From contig JAZKAR010000025.1 of assembly GCA_040389065.1 (NCBI GenBank), positions 45,367 to 109,366 on the forward strand: a stretch of DNA of 64,000 nucleotides, given 5' to 3'. The translations under genes were made by a program, and so were the position numbers. The notes under the pieces were generated by a model, which did no database searches, was not told the origin of the DNA, and saw only the letters and a list, made by a program, of their open reading frames with translations. The stretch's first letter is position 1. Every line of letters starts with the position of its first letter. Shown here piece by piece: positions 53,379-62,408 of this stretch. Source of the stretch: JAZKAR01 sp040389065. GTDB lineage: Bacteria > Pseudomonadota > Gammaproteobacteria > Burkholderiales > Casimicrobiaceae.

Positions 53379-55967
53379 TTAATAAGGATGCCACCATAAT
53401 TTTTTTTCACTTAAAGGTGTTTCAGGTGGTAGCAATGGATTTTCAAGGTTAATAATACGTCTACTTTTAAAATTTATTCTTTGAATTGCAGACTCGTTAT
53501 ACTTAAAAAATAAATCATCAAAACTGCCATCTTTCAACATATACTGTATGCCAGTTTCAATACGCTCAGCTAACTTTTCATCTTTTTTATTTAAAAAGAA
53601 ATAATAAGGCCAAGGATAATGAAGAATTAAAGTTTCTTCTATATTAATCATAGGCATTTCAAGTTTATGTTGCTCTAACTCTATCACTGCCTCAGTAATG
53701 CCTCTAGGAAAAAAATCAAGATAGCCAGAAGCCGTCATTTTGAATAAATCTGGATATAGCGCGCAGATAATAGGAATTTTAGAGTGATCATATATATTTA
53801 TATCGCCCCACCCTACCCCTTGACCAATTTTAATGCTTTTTAAATCATCTACCTTGTTAATAGTATTGATTAACGATTGCTTTGATTGATGAATTAATCC
53901 TACCCGGTATCCTAAAATTCCTTTTCTTAAGGGGATACGAATAGGCAAAAATGCTTTCTCTTTTTCTATGCTGGTAGAAGACCAAGCAATATTTATATTT
54001 ACCCCTTGACTTAATTCGTTTAAAAATCTAGCTTCAGTCATTTTTATACTGGGTTCAAGCGTAAAATCTCCATATTCAGAACGAGTACGCTCTAGGGCAA
54101 TGTTTAATATTTCTAGCAAATCATTAAATCGCACATCATCATTGGATTCAGGGGCGGGATAAATTACTTTCGTTGGCGCAATAATAGTATGTAATGATTT
54201 TTTCTGCGTTAATAGTTGTGTAAAATCTGCAACAGAAATAGGTGGGCTAAAGTAATAACCTTGAAACTCATCACAATCATGCAACTTTAAAATATCTAAT
54301 TGTGAAACAGACTCTACCCCTTCAGCGACAACAGATAAATTTAAATTATGAGCCATCATAATCATTGCATGCGTTAGCATTGAATCATTTGGATCATGCG
54401 TAATATCGCGAATAAATGCACGATCAATTTTGAGTCTATCAACTGGAAATCGTTTTAAATAGGCAAGATTAGAATAGCCAGTACCAAAATCATCTATGGC
54501 CAAGCTAACCCCCATTGCTTTAAGCTGCTCTAAAAGCTTCACCGTTTCTTCAGGATTCGCCATTGACATGCTTTCTGTAATTTCAAGCTCCAAGCATTGA
54601 GGTGCAAGGCCAGAATCATGCAGCGCAAGCTCTATATCTTCTTTAAACTTTGAATACATTAATTGCTGTGCTGAAATATTTACAGATATGCGCTCTAAAC
54701 CTAACCCTTGATTCTGCCATTCTTTAGCTTGCAAACAGGCAGTTTTGAGTACCCATCTACCGATTTCAACAATTACACCTATTTCTTCAGCCAGTGCGAT
54801 AAATCGTACAGGGGGAAGTATATCAAGCTCAGGATGTTGCCAACGTATTAAGGCCTCTGCACCAACAATTTTTCCCGTTTTAATATTAATGAAGGGCTGA
54901 TAATAAAGTCTAAACTCATTGCGTTCTAAAACACGCCTTAAGCGAGACTCCATTGCCAACCGCTCATTAATTTGGCTATGCATTGCTTGAGAAAAATGCT
55001 GCAATTGGTTACGCCCTTGTTCTTTAGCACGATACATGGCTGCATCTGCACACTTCAACAATATGCTAACATCTTGACCATCTTGAGGATAAACGCTTAA
55101 ACCAATACTACATGTCACTATAATTTCTTCATTTTTCAGCACCATTGGCTCTGAAATTCGCAGCATCATTTTTTGTAATAACGATGCCATCCGCTCTTGA
55201 TCAGTAATACCATTTAAAATTAAAACGAACTCATCGCCGCCTAATCGTGCTAGCGTATCGCACTTTCTTACGCACTCTAAAATTCGACTTGTAACTGTTT
55301 TTAAAAGCTGATCGCCTGCATCGTGGCCCAACGTATCATTAATATATTTGAAACGATCTAGATCAAAAAATAAAACATATACAAGATGCTTATGACGGTC
55401 TGCAAGCGCCATTGCCTGTTTAAGATGCTCAATCAGCAATGCACGATTAGGTAATCCGGTTAATACATCATGCAACGCCTGTTGTCTTAGCTCTTCTTGA
55501 TATTGTTTATGCCTGGAAATATCGTGCGCTACCACCTGTATTGCTATTCCCCCATCATATTCAAATGTACTATTACTCATCTCAATATCTTTTATCATGC
55601 CATTGAGTTGTAAAAATTTACTCTCAAAAGGCTGCATTTCCTGCTCACCAGATATTATTCTTTTAAAATGGCTACCAGCCTCATCTTTATATTCAGGCAC
55701 AATAAAATCTAACAACGCTTTGCCTATAATTTCATGATGATGTTGAACCCCTAGCAATTTTAATGCACCTAGATTAGCAAAAATAATTTTATGGTCGCGC
55801 TCAATTAAAATAGCGTCAGGAGACATTTCAACAATATTTTTATAGCCGTCAGATTGGGTTTCATTCAACAAGAAATTTTTACAACTATTTTGCTTTTTAT
55901 GGCATGCAGTTATCCATTTTGTTAAATGAACGAAAAGATTTTTCAAGCGTTTACAAAAGCCCCTCAT
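53379..55967 (-). CDS. PAS-GGDEF-EAL protein with C-terminal solute-binding-like domain
   Basis: Cyclic-di-GMP enzyme of 862 residues. Order: PAS (about 40-155), GGDEF with intact RLGGDEF (243-247), EAL with YYQPF, EALIRW (371-373) and DDFGTGYSN (492-500), then a segment (about 598-845) that looks like a periplasmic solute-binding protein family 3 domain (KVIYPAPESNDDVRF, NIAWSSTS, KGILGYRVGLI). No signal peptide or membrane helix is evident. Both catalytic motifs look active. The usual topology puts such a sensor domain at the N terminus outside the membrane; here it is at the cytoplasmic C terminus. Confidence 0.9.
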   Translation of the reverse strand: MRGFCKRLKNLFVHLTKWITACHKKQNSCKNFLLNETQSDGYKNIVEMSPDAILIERDHKIIFANLGALKLLGVQHHHEIIGKALLDFIVPEYKDEAGSHFKRIISGEQEMQPFESKFLQLNGMIKDIEMSNSTFEYDGGIAIQVVAHDISRHKQYQEELRQQALHDVLTGLPNRALLIEHLKQAMALADRHKHLVYVLFFDLDRFKYINDTLGHDAGDQLLKTVTSRILECVRKCDTLARLGGDEFVLILNGITDQERMASLLQKMMLRISEPMVLKNEEIIVTCSIGLSVYPQDGQDVSILLKCADAAMYRAKEQGRNQLQHFSQAMHSQINERLAMESRLRRVLERNEFRLYYQPFINIKTGKIVGAEALIRWQHPELDILPPVRFIALAEEIGVIVEIGRWVLKTACLQAKEWQNQGLGLERISVNISAQQLMYSKFKEDIELALHDSGLAPQCLELEITESMSMANPEETVKLLEQLKAMGVSLAIDDFGTGYSNLAYLKRFPVDRLKIDRAFIRDITHDPNDSMLTHAMIMMAHNLNLSVVAEGVESVSQLDILKLHDCDEFQGYYFSPPISVADFTQLLTQKKSLHTIIAPTKVIYPAPESNDDVRFNDLLEILNIALERTRSEYGDFTLEPSIKMTEARFLNELSQGVNINIAWSSTSIEKEKAFLPIRIPLRKGILGYRVGLIHQSKQSLINTINKVDDLKSIKIGQGVGWGDINIYDHSKIPIICALYPDLFKMTASGYLDFFPRGITEAVIELEQHKLEMPMINIEETLILHYPWPYYFFLNKKDEKLAERIETGIQYMLKDGSFDDLFFKYNESAIQRINFKSRRIINLENPLLPPETPLSEKKLWWHPY

Positions 55968-56152
55968 AAAAATAACTTATATACACAAAAATTTAAAAAC
56001 ATTAAACATAACTCTCACCCTTAATTTTAAAATCACATTATTTTTCTTATTTAAAACAGCTTTTTCACATCAGCATACGTGCTAAAACATTCCTTTATAT
56101 GTTTAATAGCAAATCATCATTAGACCACTACTCAACTTCCATTAAAGCCTTG

Positions 56153-56186
56153 CTCTTATTTAGTTATGAAGTGTGCTAAATAAGAG
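56153..56186. terminator. Perfect 11-base hairpin in an intergenic region
   Basis: CTCTTATTTAG (56153-56163) and CTAAATAAGAG (56176-56186), 12-base loop. There is no gene ending nearby on either strand, so it may be a regulatory structure or a relic terminator. Confidence 0.35.
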
Positions 56187-56543
56187 TCAACCTCAGATAT
56201 GCATGAGAGAAATAATTCTGGCAAACTTCATTGAAGGCGCTTCTGGTATGATTTAGATATTCATACCAACTGCTATCCAGAGTATGTATAGCCACTTTAC
56301 GATAAAAATTATCACTCTAAAATGAGTACTTTGCCTCATTCCTTTTAAAGCTAGAAATCGCAAAGCTAGAAATTGATATGTTTTCTTATCGCAAGTTGCC
56401 CAACAGCGTCATAGCACCCCACGTGTTTTCTGCCTTGGGTTAAGCAAACTGTTTTATCAATCGAAGCGATGATTTATCTTTTTTTAAAATGATTTCGGCA
56501 GAGTATTAAGAGCAGCTGACATCACGATGCGGCAATCTAAAGT

Positions 56544-56551
56544 GGTATAAA
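56544..56551 (+). promoter_or_regulatory. Candidate extended -10 promoter of the peroxiredoxin gene
   Basis: TGGTATAAA matches an extended -10 about 45 bases before the ATG; the -35 region is weak. Confidence 0.4.
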
Positions 56552-56596
56552 TCTATAGGTTTTCACTGTTTTTTTTAATGTTATAAGGAGCTTTTC

Positions 56597-57160
56597 ATGG
56601 TATCTGCAGATCAACAAGGCGGACGTTTATTAAGTGCGGGCCAATCTCTTCCTGCTCTTTCGCTTGATGCTTTATTGCCTAATGGCGAATTTGGTACGGT
56701 AGATTTAGGCGCGCTTAAAGGTAAATGGGTTGTATTGTTTTTTTATCCCTTAGATTTTACCTTCGTTTGCCCTACTGAAATTAAAGCATTTGATGCATTA
56801 CATGCTGAATTTCAAAAAAATAATACTGTTCTTTTAGGGGCTAGTGTAGATAGTAAATTTACTCACCGTGCCTGGACTCAACATGAATTGGGCCAGCTTT
56901 CCTTCCCACTATTAAGTGACTTAAGCCACCAACTTTCAAAAGAATGCGGTGTGCTGGATCCTAATGGTTATGCATTGCGTGCTACATTTATCGTTAACCC
57001 AGAAGGAATTGTGCAAAGCGTTACGATCAATGCAGCCCCTATCGGTCGTTCTCCTGATGAAACATTGCGCTTAGTACAAGCAATGCAAGAAGTAGCTGCC
57101 AATGGCGGGGTGGCACCATGTGGCTGGAAGCCAGGTCAATCATTGCTTCAGCCTAAATAG
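56597..57160 (+). CDS. 2-Cys peroxiredoxin (AhpC/Prx1 type)
   Basis: Thiol peroxidase reducing hydrogen and alkyl peroxides. The peroxidatic Cys58 lies in FYPLDFTFVCPTE, and the resolving Cys175 in VAPCGWKPGQ. The 187 residues fit the typical-2-Cys class, with SVDSKFTHRAWT and the Arg-bearing LRATFIVNPEG. The ATG follows AAGGAG. No ahpF or oxyR lies nearby, so reduction would rely on thioredoxin or a distant reductase. Confidence 0.95.
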   Translation: MVSADQQGGRLLSAGQSLPALSLDALLPNGEFGTVDLGALKGKWVVLFFYPLDFTFVCPTEIKAFDALHAEFQKNNTVLLGASVDSKFTHRAWTQHELGQLSFPLLSDLSHQLSKECGVLDPNGYALRATFIVNPEGIVQSVTINAAPIGRSPDETLRLVQAMQEVAANGGVAPCGWKPGQSLLQPK

Positions 57161-57331
57161 TTATCTAGTTAGGTAGGTTCTAGGGTGCTTCAATAGGCTT
57201 TGACTAAAAATATTATCGCTAACAAATGTCACATATGGTCTCGCAAAAATGCTGTGTCTTATTAGCAATTTAGTGATAGCGGTTGATAAAACACCCTAGC
57301 AATCGCTTACTGCCTTGATAAAACACTACTA

Positions 57332-59068
57332 CTATAGTTGAAATATTGCGAGGGCTTCGCGGCCTTGATCGCTATATTCAAGCACTTCACATAATCGCAT
57401 CATCAATGGAATTCCCCTGCCGTGGGGTCTTAACATATCCTCCATCACCTCTTTCGCTTTACTCATGGCTGTGCGGTAATCAAACCCATTGCCGCTGCAC
57501 GATACGCGAATCATCAGCTGAGCTCTTTTTTCACCAAATACTTTTTCAATTTTGATGCCTAAATAACCATGTTGTAAGGTTTGTAACCGCTCTGTTCGTG
57601 CCTCATAAAATAAATCCATTCCATCTTCGCTCTCTTTGAGCTGGGAGTTTAAACCTAAAATTCCATGATCAATGGCGTTACATAGTAACTCTGATAACAC
57701 GACAAATAATTCACTTGATCGTTGGGTTGAGCTTTCAAGATCTCTAAGTATCTGATGTATCAAAGGCAACACTTCTAAACGCCTTAACTGTTCTGCTCCT
57801 AAATGCAAATACATTTCCCAAGCTGAAGGAGGTAATGCTAGTACATTTGCAGTTTCCTGTTCTTTACCTTCTTCTATATTTGCATCAAGTGCGTGTGACT
57901 CTAATGAACGATGATCAACATGCAATACCATTAATGAAACATCGTCTGCAGGGGGCTTTCCATCTAGAAAAGCAGTTAACGTATCAGCTATCATATTCGT
58001 ACGTTGCTCAGATAAATCTTCTTTCGCTAATATTTCGATTAGCCGTTCTTTACCAAATGCTTCACCTTCTTTATTTTCAGCCTCTAACAAACCATCTGAG
58101 CACAAAACGATTTGCATATCGCGTTCATAAACATAATACGAAGTATCAGTAGAAAAAAGCTCATCATTCAAAATACCTAAGGGTAAATGTAATGATTTAA
58201 ACACATGAAAAACACCCTCACCTTCTGGAGAGGTGAGATAGACTTCTGGCATGCCGCCATTCCAAACTTCGATCGCATTTTGTATACGATCAACAGCCAA
58301 TAAAATAGCGCCCGCAAAACGATCGCCAGGCAATAATTCATGCATAGTTCGGTTAATTTGCAAGGCAATTTGCCCTATTCTGAAGCCTTTTCGCGTCATA
58401 CTATAAAAAGGCTGCGCCATTGGCAGTACTGACAAAGCTGCGCTTAAACCATGCCCTGTACCATCTGCCAATAAAATATGCCAAATACCGGCTGGTGTTT
58501 GTTCTGCTACAATTAAATCTCCACTAAAACTACTGGTAGGCACACTCCAGCGTTTAATAATTTTAGAATTTTCTATCAGATCACTCTTAATGATTTTTTC
58601 CATTAAACCAGCAGCGACCTCATTTTCTTGCTCTGATAGCTGACGAAACTCAAGCAACTCTTTTGTTTGTTGACGTATTTGCTGCTGCAAACGCAAAATT
58701 CTTCCAAAACTATTTAGCTTAGCGGTAAGCATTGCCATCGTAACGGGTTTATATAAGTAATCATCTCCCCCTTCATCCAATATTCCTCTAAGCAAGCTTT
58801 GCTCATCTGTTAGCGATGTCAGAAATATAATTGGAACCCATTCTGAGGCTAATGCCTTTATGTGATGCGCTGCATCAAAGCCATTCATTCCAGGCATCAC
58901 AATATCCATCAAAACGATGTCGGGTTGCTCTTTTATAAAGGCAGCAATAGCAGCTTCTCCGCTTTCAGCGATAATAACCTGATGCCCCATTTGCTTTACC
59001 AAAGCTTGAACAACGCGAAGGTTCACAGCCATGTCATCTACGACAAGTACTTTAAACTGATTATTCAT
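57332..59068 (-). CDS. Receiver-PP2C phosphatase-anti-sigma kinase-like protein
   Basis: Three signalling modules in 578 residues: a response-regulator receiver with Asp55 in IVLMDIVMPG, a linker coiled coil (about 125-155), a SpoIIE/PP2C phosphatase (about 160-380, FSGDLIVAEQTP, LADGTGHGLSAAL, LCSDGLLEAEN and DDVSLMVL), and a C-terminal RsbW-like ATPase (about 440-578, LSELLCNAIDHGILGLNS, GRGIPLMMRLCE). This is the partner-switching RsbU-plus-RsbW layout. No anti-sigma antagonist or sigma factor is adjacent. Confidence 0.9.
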   Translation of the reverse strand: MNNQFKVLVVDDMAVNLRVVQALVKQMGHQVIIAESGEAAIAAFIKEQPDIVLMDIVMPGMNGFDAAHHIKALASEWVPIIFLTSLTDEQSLLRGILDEGGDDYLYKPVTMAMLTAKLNSFGRILRLQQQIRQQTKELLEFRQLSEQENEVAAGLMEKIIKSDLIENSKIIKRWSVPTSSFSGDLIVAEQTPAGIWHILLADGTGHGLSAALSVLPMAQPFYSMTRKGFRIGQIALQINRTMHELLPGDRFAGAILLAVDRIQNAIEVWNGGMPEVYLTSPEGEGVFHVFKSLHLPLGILNDELFSTDTSYYVYERDMQIVLCSDGLLEAENKEGEAFGKERLIEILAKEDLSEQRTNMIADTLTAFLDGKPPADDVSLMVLHVDHRSLESHALDANIEEGKEQETANVLALPPSAWEMYLHLGAEQLRRLEVLPLIHQILRDLESSTQRSSELFVVLSELLCNAIDHGILGLNSQLKESEDGMDLFYEARTERLQTLQHGYLGIKIEKVFGEKRAQLMIRVSCSGNGFDYRTAMSKAKEVMEDMLRPHGRGIPLMMRLCEVLEYSDQGREALAIFQL

Positions 59069-59195
59069 AACCCTCCAAAAAAATAAACTTAACCCGTTAT
59101 AAGGAACAACGACTTCACAAAAAGTATCTTTACAACTTCATGATGGTTCATTTATATTGCGTTTTCACGTCTAGGACTCAAAAAGCGAGGTCACG

Positions 59196-60365
59196 ATGAA
59201 AGAAGGTTGTCGAATACGTCCAATTCTAGTACTTACCGTTACTTTTGCCTTATGTAATAACTTAGTTTCTGCCAATGAATTAGAAGATTTTGTATTTAGC
59301 CAGGAGACTGTACCATCAAAAATAGCGCCACACAAAACTGCGCCCTCTACAAAAGAACAAACTACAACAAAGCCTGAGGTTCTAGCTGCCCTCACTGCTA
59401 CCAATACACCTTCCGTATCCAATACGTCGAACACTCCCTTGAGTAGCCCCTCAGCAGCCGTACAACCCGCTTTACATACAAGCGATGACCTAGAGGCCTT
59501 TAGTGTCCCCTCGAACAATGACGACGATAGCTCCAAGATAGCCTCTTCTCAGCAAACGAATACGAAACCTGCTGTCTCTAATAAAGACAAGCTTATCGCT
59601 AACGCTTCTTCATCAAAGAAAAGAAAGAAGCGCGCTCTACAAACACGAGGCGAATCGCAAACAGCATCGAAATCTACTAAAGATGCTGAAACGCCTTCCT
59701 CTTTTATTTACTTTAGTAACTCTGATCAGAAAACCCTTTCGTTACGACAGCCTGAGCTTATTCGTACTGAAACACCTGAAGCGATGGGTGCAGATAGCTC
59801 ACCTACCACATTACATAACACAAAGATTAGCTCTAACTCCGAAATTGAAAAAATAGTAAGTTCCGCAGATAGCCAAGACTCAGAAGATGGTTATGATTAC
59901 TCGCGCTCTTTAAGCACATCTCTTGCTTCAACAGGCACTATCGCAAGCATGTGGAAAACCGTGCAAGAAGTAGCCATTGGCGCATTAGGGCTGTTAGGTG
60001 TGCGTTATAAATTCGGTGGAAATACACCCGAAACAGGGCTTGATTGTAGCGGTTTTGTGCGTTATGTCTTTAACCAAGCGTTAGGTATTAAACTGCCCCG
60101 CTCTTCACGCGAAATTAGCCAAGTAGGTTCTCGTGTAGAGTGGAATGGTCTTATTCCTGGTGATTTAGTATTTTTTAATACACGTAATTCTGCTTTTTCT
60201 CATGTTGGAATTTATCTTGGCGACAACCGTTTTATTCACTCTCCCCGTACAGGAAAAGATGTTGAAATTGGTCGAATTACAGATCGCTACTGGAGTGCTC
60301 GCTTTAGCGGTGGCCGGCGCATCTTAGGTCAACTAGCTGCCCGATCCCCCCGAAAAAGTGATTAA
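59196..60365 (+). CDS. NlpC/P60 cell-wall peptidase with disordered N-terminal region
   Basis: Signal peptide (1-26, ...NLVSANE) and about 220 residues of Ser/Thr/Ala/Lys-rich low-complexity sequence come before a NlpC/P60 domain with the catalytic Cys in GLDCSGFVRYVF (about 285), His in SHVGIYLG and His in FIHSPRTG. It cleaves peptide bonds in peptidoglycan. The low-complexity region may span the periplasm or bind wall. Its final 8 bases overlap the potential GTG start of aroA; aroA's preferred ATG is ten bases later. Confidence 0.9.
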   Translation: MKEGCRIRPILVLTVTFALCNNLVSANELEDFVFSQETVPSKIAPHKTAPSTKEQTTTKPEVLAALTATNTPSVSNTSNTPLSSPSAAVQPALHTSDDLEAFSVPSNNDDDSSKIASSQQTNTKPAVSNKDKLIANASSSKKRKKRALQTRGESQTASKSTKDAETPSSFIYFSNSDQKTLSLRQPELIRTETPEAMGADSSPTTLHNTKISSNSEIEKIVSSADSQDSEDGYDYSRSLSTSLASTGTIASMWKTVQEVAIGALGLLGVRYKFGGNTPETGLDCSGFVRYVFNQALGIKLPRSSREISQVGSRVEWNGLIPGDLVFFNTRNSAFSHVGIYLGDNRFIHSPRTGKDVEIGRITDRYWSARFSGGRRILGQLAARSPRKSD

Positions 60366-60375
60366 AGCGATTCAT

Positions 60376-61686
60376 ATGTCTCCTCTGCCTGCTATTACCC
60401 TTAATCCAATTGAGCATATTGAAGGCTCTATTCGAATCCCCGGCTCTAAAAGCCTTTCTAATCGTGCTCTTCTTCTAGCCACGCTTGCCGAAGGAACCAC
60501 CCGATTACAAAACCTTTTAGATGCCGAGGATGTTGACCACATGCTTGACTCTCTAAAACAGCTTGGCATCACTATCACGCAGCAAGAAGGCAATTTTTAC
60601 GTAAAAGGTACAGGTGGGAATTTCCCTAAGCGGCAAGCCGTTTGCTTTTTAGGAAATTCTGGAACCAGTATGCGTTCGCTTGCAGCAGCACTATGCATTG
60701 CTCAAGGCGATTATGTTCTTGAAGGCATACCACGCATGTATGAGCGCCCTATTGCTGATTTGGTAGAGGGTTTAAAAACATTAGGTGCCAATATTGATTA
60801 TTTGGGACAAGCTGGTTATCCGCCCCTGCATATTCATCCTTCCTCTCTTAAAGGAGGCCCAGTTAGCCTTGCAGGCAACACTTCTAGCCAATATGTTAGC
60901 GCAGTTCTTATGCTAGCACCTTATGCGCTTAAACCTGTAACAATCACCATTGCAGGTCGGCTTATTTCTAAGCCTTATGTTCAAATGACGCTAGATATCA
61001 TGGAACAATTTGGCGTAAAAGCATCCTATAGTTCTGATCTTAAAAGTTTTGAAATACCTTTGGCTCGCTACACAAGCCCTGGTGATTACTGGATTGAATC
61101 TGATGCCTCTTCTGCCTCCTATTTTTTAGCAGCGGGTGCGATCGCTAACAAAAATCGTGATAAACCAGTACGCGTTGAGGGAATAGGAAAAAAGAGCTTA
61201 CAGGGCGATAGCCAATTTGCACGCGTATTAGAGAAAATGGGCGCTATTGTTCATTATGAAGATCATGCTATTGAAATATCAGGCCCGAATAAACTGCAAG
61301 GTATTGATATTGACATGAATGATATGCCAGATGTTGGGATGACTCTTGCAATGGTAGGTTTATTTGCTGAAGGATCAACCACTATTCGCAATATAGCTAG
61401 CTGGAAGGTAAAAGAAACAGATCGCCTGCATGCTATGGCAACTGAATTACGCAAAGTAGGTGCTGGAATTGAAACAGGTGAAGATTGGATTCGGGTTACG
61501 CCACCTGCAACCCAGCAAGATTGGAAACATGTGAATATAGAAACGTATAATGATCATCGTATTGCGATGTGTTTTTCACTGGTGGCGTTAGGTGGTGTTC
61601 CCGTTACTATTCTTAATCCATCATGTACCGCAAAAACATTTCCTACTTATTTTGAAGATTTTAAGACCTTAGCTAACGCAGTTTAG
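60376..61686 (+). CDS. aroA: 3-phosphoshikimate 1-carboxyvinyltransferase (EPSP synthase)
   Basis: Sixth step of the shikimate pathway, joining shikimate-3-phosphate and PEP. The two-domain fold shows IPGSKSLSNRALLLATLAEG, LGNSGTSMRSL, RPIADLVEGLKTLGA, GNTSSQYVSAVLML, DMNDMPDVGMTLA, KETDRLHAM and YNDHRIAMCFSLVAL. The 436 residues match the E. coli class. The ATG is preferred to a GTG six codons upstream that overlaps the NlpC stop. It sits directly after the NlpC/P60 gene and converges on the next gene over 24 bases. Confidence 0.97.
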   Translation: MSPLPAITLNPIEHIEGSIRIPGSKSLSNRALLLATLAEGTTRLQNLLDAEDVDHMLDSLKQLGITITQQEGNFYVKGTGGNFPKRQAVCFLGNSGTSMRSLAAALCIAQGDYVLEGIPRMYERPIADLVEGLKTLGANIDYLGQAGYPPLHIHPSSLKGGPVSLAGNTSSQYVSAVLMLAPYALKPVTITIAGRLISKPYVQMTLDIMEQFGVKASYSSDLKSFEIPLARYTSPGDYWIESDASSASYFLAAGAIANKNRDKPVRVEGIGKKSLQGDSQFARVLEKMGAIVHYEDHAIEISGPNKLQGIDIDMNDMPDVGMTLAMVGLFAEGSTTIRNIASWKVKETDRLHAMATELRKVGAGIETGEDWIRVTPPATQQDWKHVNIETYNDHRIAMCFSLVALGGVPVTILNPSCTAKTFPTYFEDFKTLANAV

Positions 61687-61710
61687 ACTCTTTACTGATA
61701 ACTTTACAGA

Positions 61711-62202
61711 CTATTGTTCTTCCGTAAATTTATCTCGAAAAAAAGCTTCAATTCCTATTTTTAATTCTTCGACATGTGAAAAATAAAGATACGTAATATC
61801 ACAAATATCTTCTAAATCTCTTAATAACGTCGTTTTAACCGGTGCTTGATCCCATACTAGAAAAAGCAGCGGAGTACGCGTTCCGCTATAAATATGATAA
61901 GAAATTTCAAACGCACTACTTTCGCTCATGCCTACACGAATATTAATAAAGGCATCTGCCTGTTTCAACCGCACTAATCTATAACGCCTAAAATGTTGGG
62001 GAGTGAAAACCTCTCCAGAATCTTGCTCAAATGCTTGTTTAAATGTTTCAGCACTCTCAGCATGAATACCTGTTAGATAATTAAAATGTTGAAACACCCC
62101 ATTATATTGAGCAATTAATTGCAAGACTTCCTCGATGATAGATTGTTCGCGTAAATGCGATTCTGTAAGAGGCTGTCGAATAAAAAGGTTTAATGTTTTC
62201 AT
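61711..62202 (-). CDS. Nucleoside 2-deoxyribosyltransferase-like protein, unassigned
   Basis: The 163 residues from an ATG eight bases after AGGGAA have an alpha/beta pattern. The stretch RLVRLKQADAFINIRVGMS, followed by ESSAFEISYHIYSG, resembles the nucleoside deoxyribosyltransferase/YtoQ fold (ADAxxxI...E..FEIxYA, with acidic residues that bind ribose). Catalytic function is not proven. It lies between aroA and argF with the same strand as argF, but separated from it by a strong terminator. Confidence 0.6.
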   Translation of the reverse strand: MKTLNLFIRQPLTESHLREQSIIEEVLQLIAQYNGVFQHFNYLTGIHAESAETFKQAFEQDSGEVFTPQHFRRYRLVRLKQADAFINIRVGMSESSAFEISYHIYSGTRTPLLFLVWDQAPVKTTLLRDLEDICDITYLYFSHVEELKIGIEAFFRDKFTEEQ

Positions 62203-62363
62203 ATAATTATATTCCCTGAACAAAAATACTTATTTTAGCAACTAATATCATTTCCTCTACTATGACTGCTGGATGATTATTGTTAACACTTGGTATACTC
62301 CAACCAATACCCCCAACGATTTGTGTTTTTTTTCAGCTCAAAATTGAAAACAGCACCTATTTT

Positions 62364-62399
62364 GATATAACAATACTATTTTTATAGTATTGTTATATC
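62364..62399 (-). terminator. Perfect terminator downstream of argF
   Basis: GATATAACAATACTAT (62364-62379), loop TTTT, ATAGTATTGTTATATC (62384-62399): a perfect 16-base stem ten bases past the argF stop. Confidence 0.8.
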
Positions 62400-62408
62400 G
62401 CTAAAATT

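Larger units (their letters stand above)
55968..56596. other. Intergenic region between the GGDEF-EAL gene and peroxiredoxin gene
   Basis: A 629-base gap between divergent genes. It has a perfect 11-base hairpin (56153-56186), a possible remnant of the palindrome core (GCAAGTTGCCCAACAGCG near 56391) and an extended -10 (56544-56551). No open frame of interest. Confidence 0.5.

Noticed and set aside
59171..59536. Minus-strand 121-codon frame over the NlpC/P60 gene start
   Set aside because: Low-complexity complement of the Ser/Thr-rich region; the plus strand has the signal peptide and catalytic domain.
60430..60440. TTCGAATCCCC resembling a tRNA T-loop
   Set aside because: Lies inside aroA codons for a conserved motif; no acceptor or anticodon stem.
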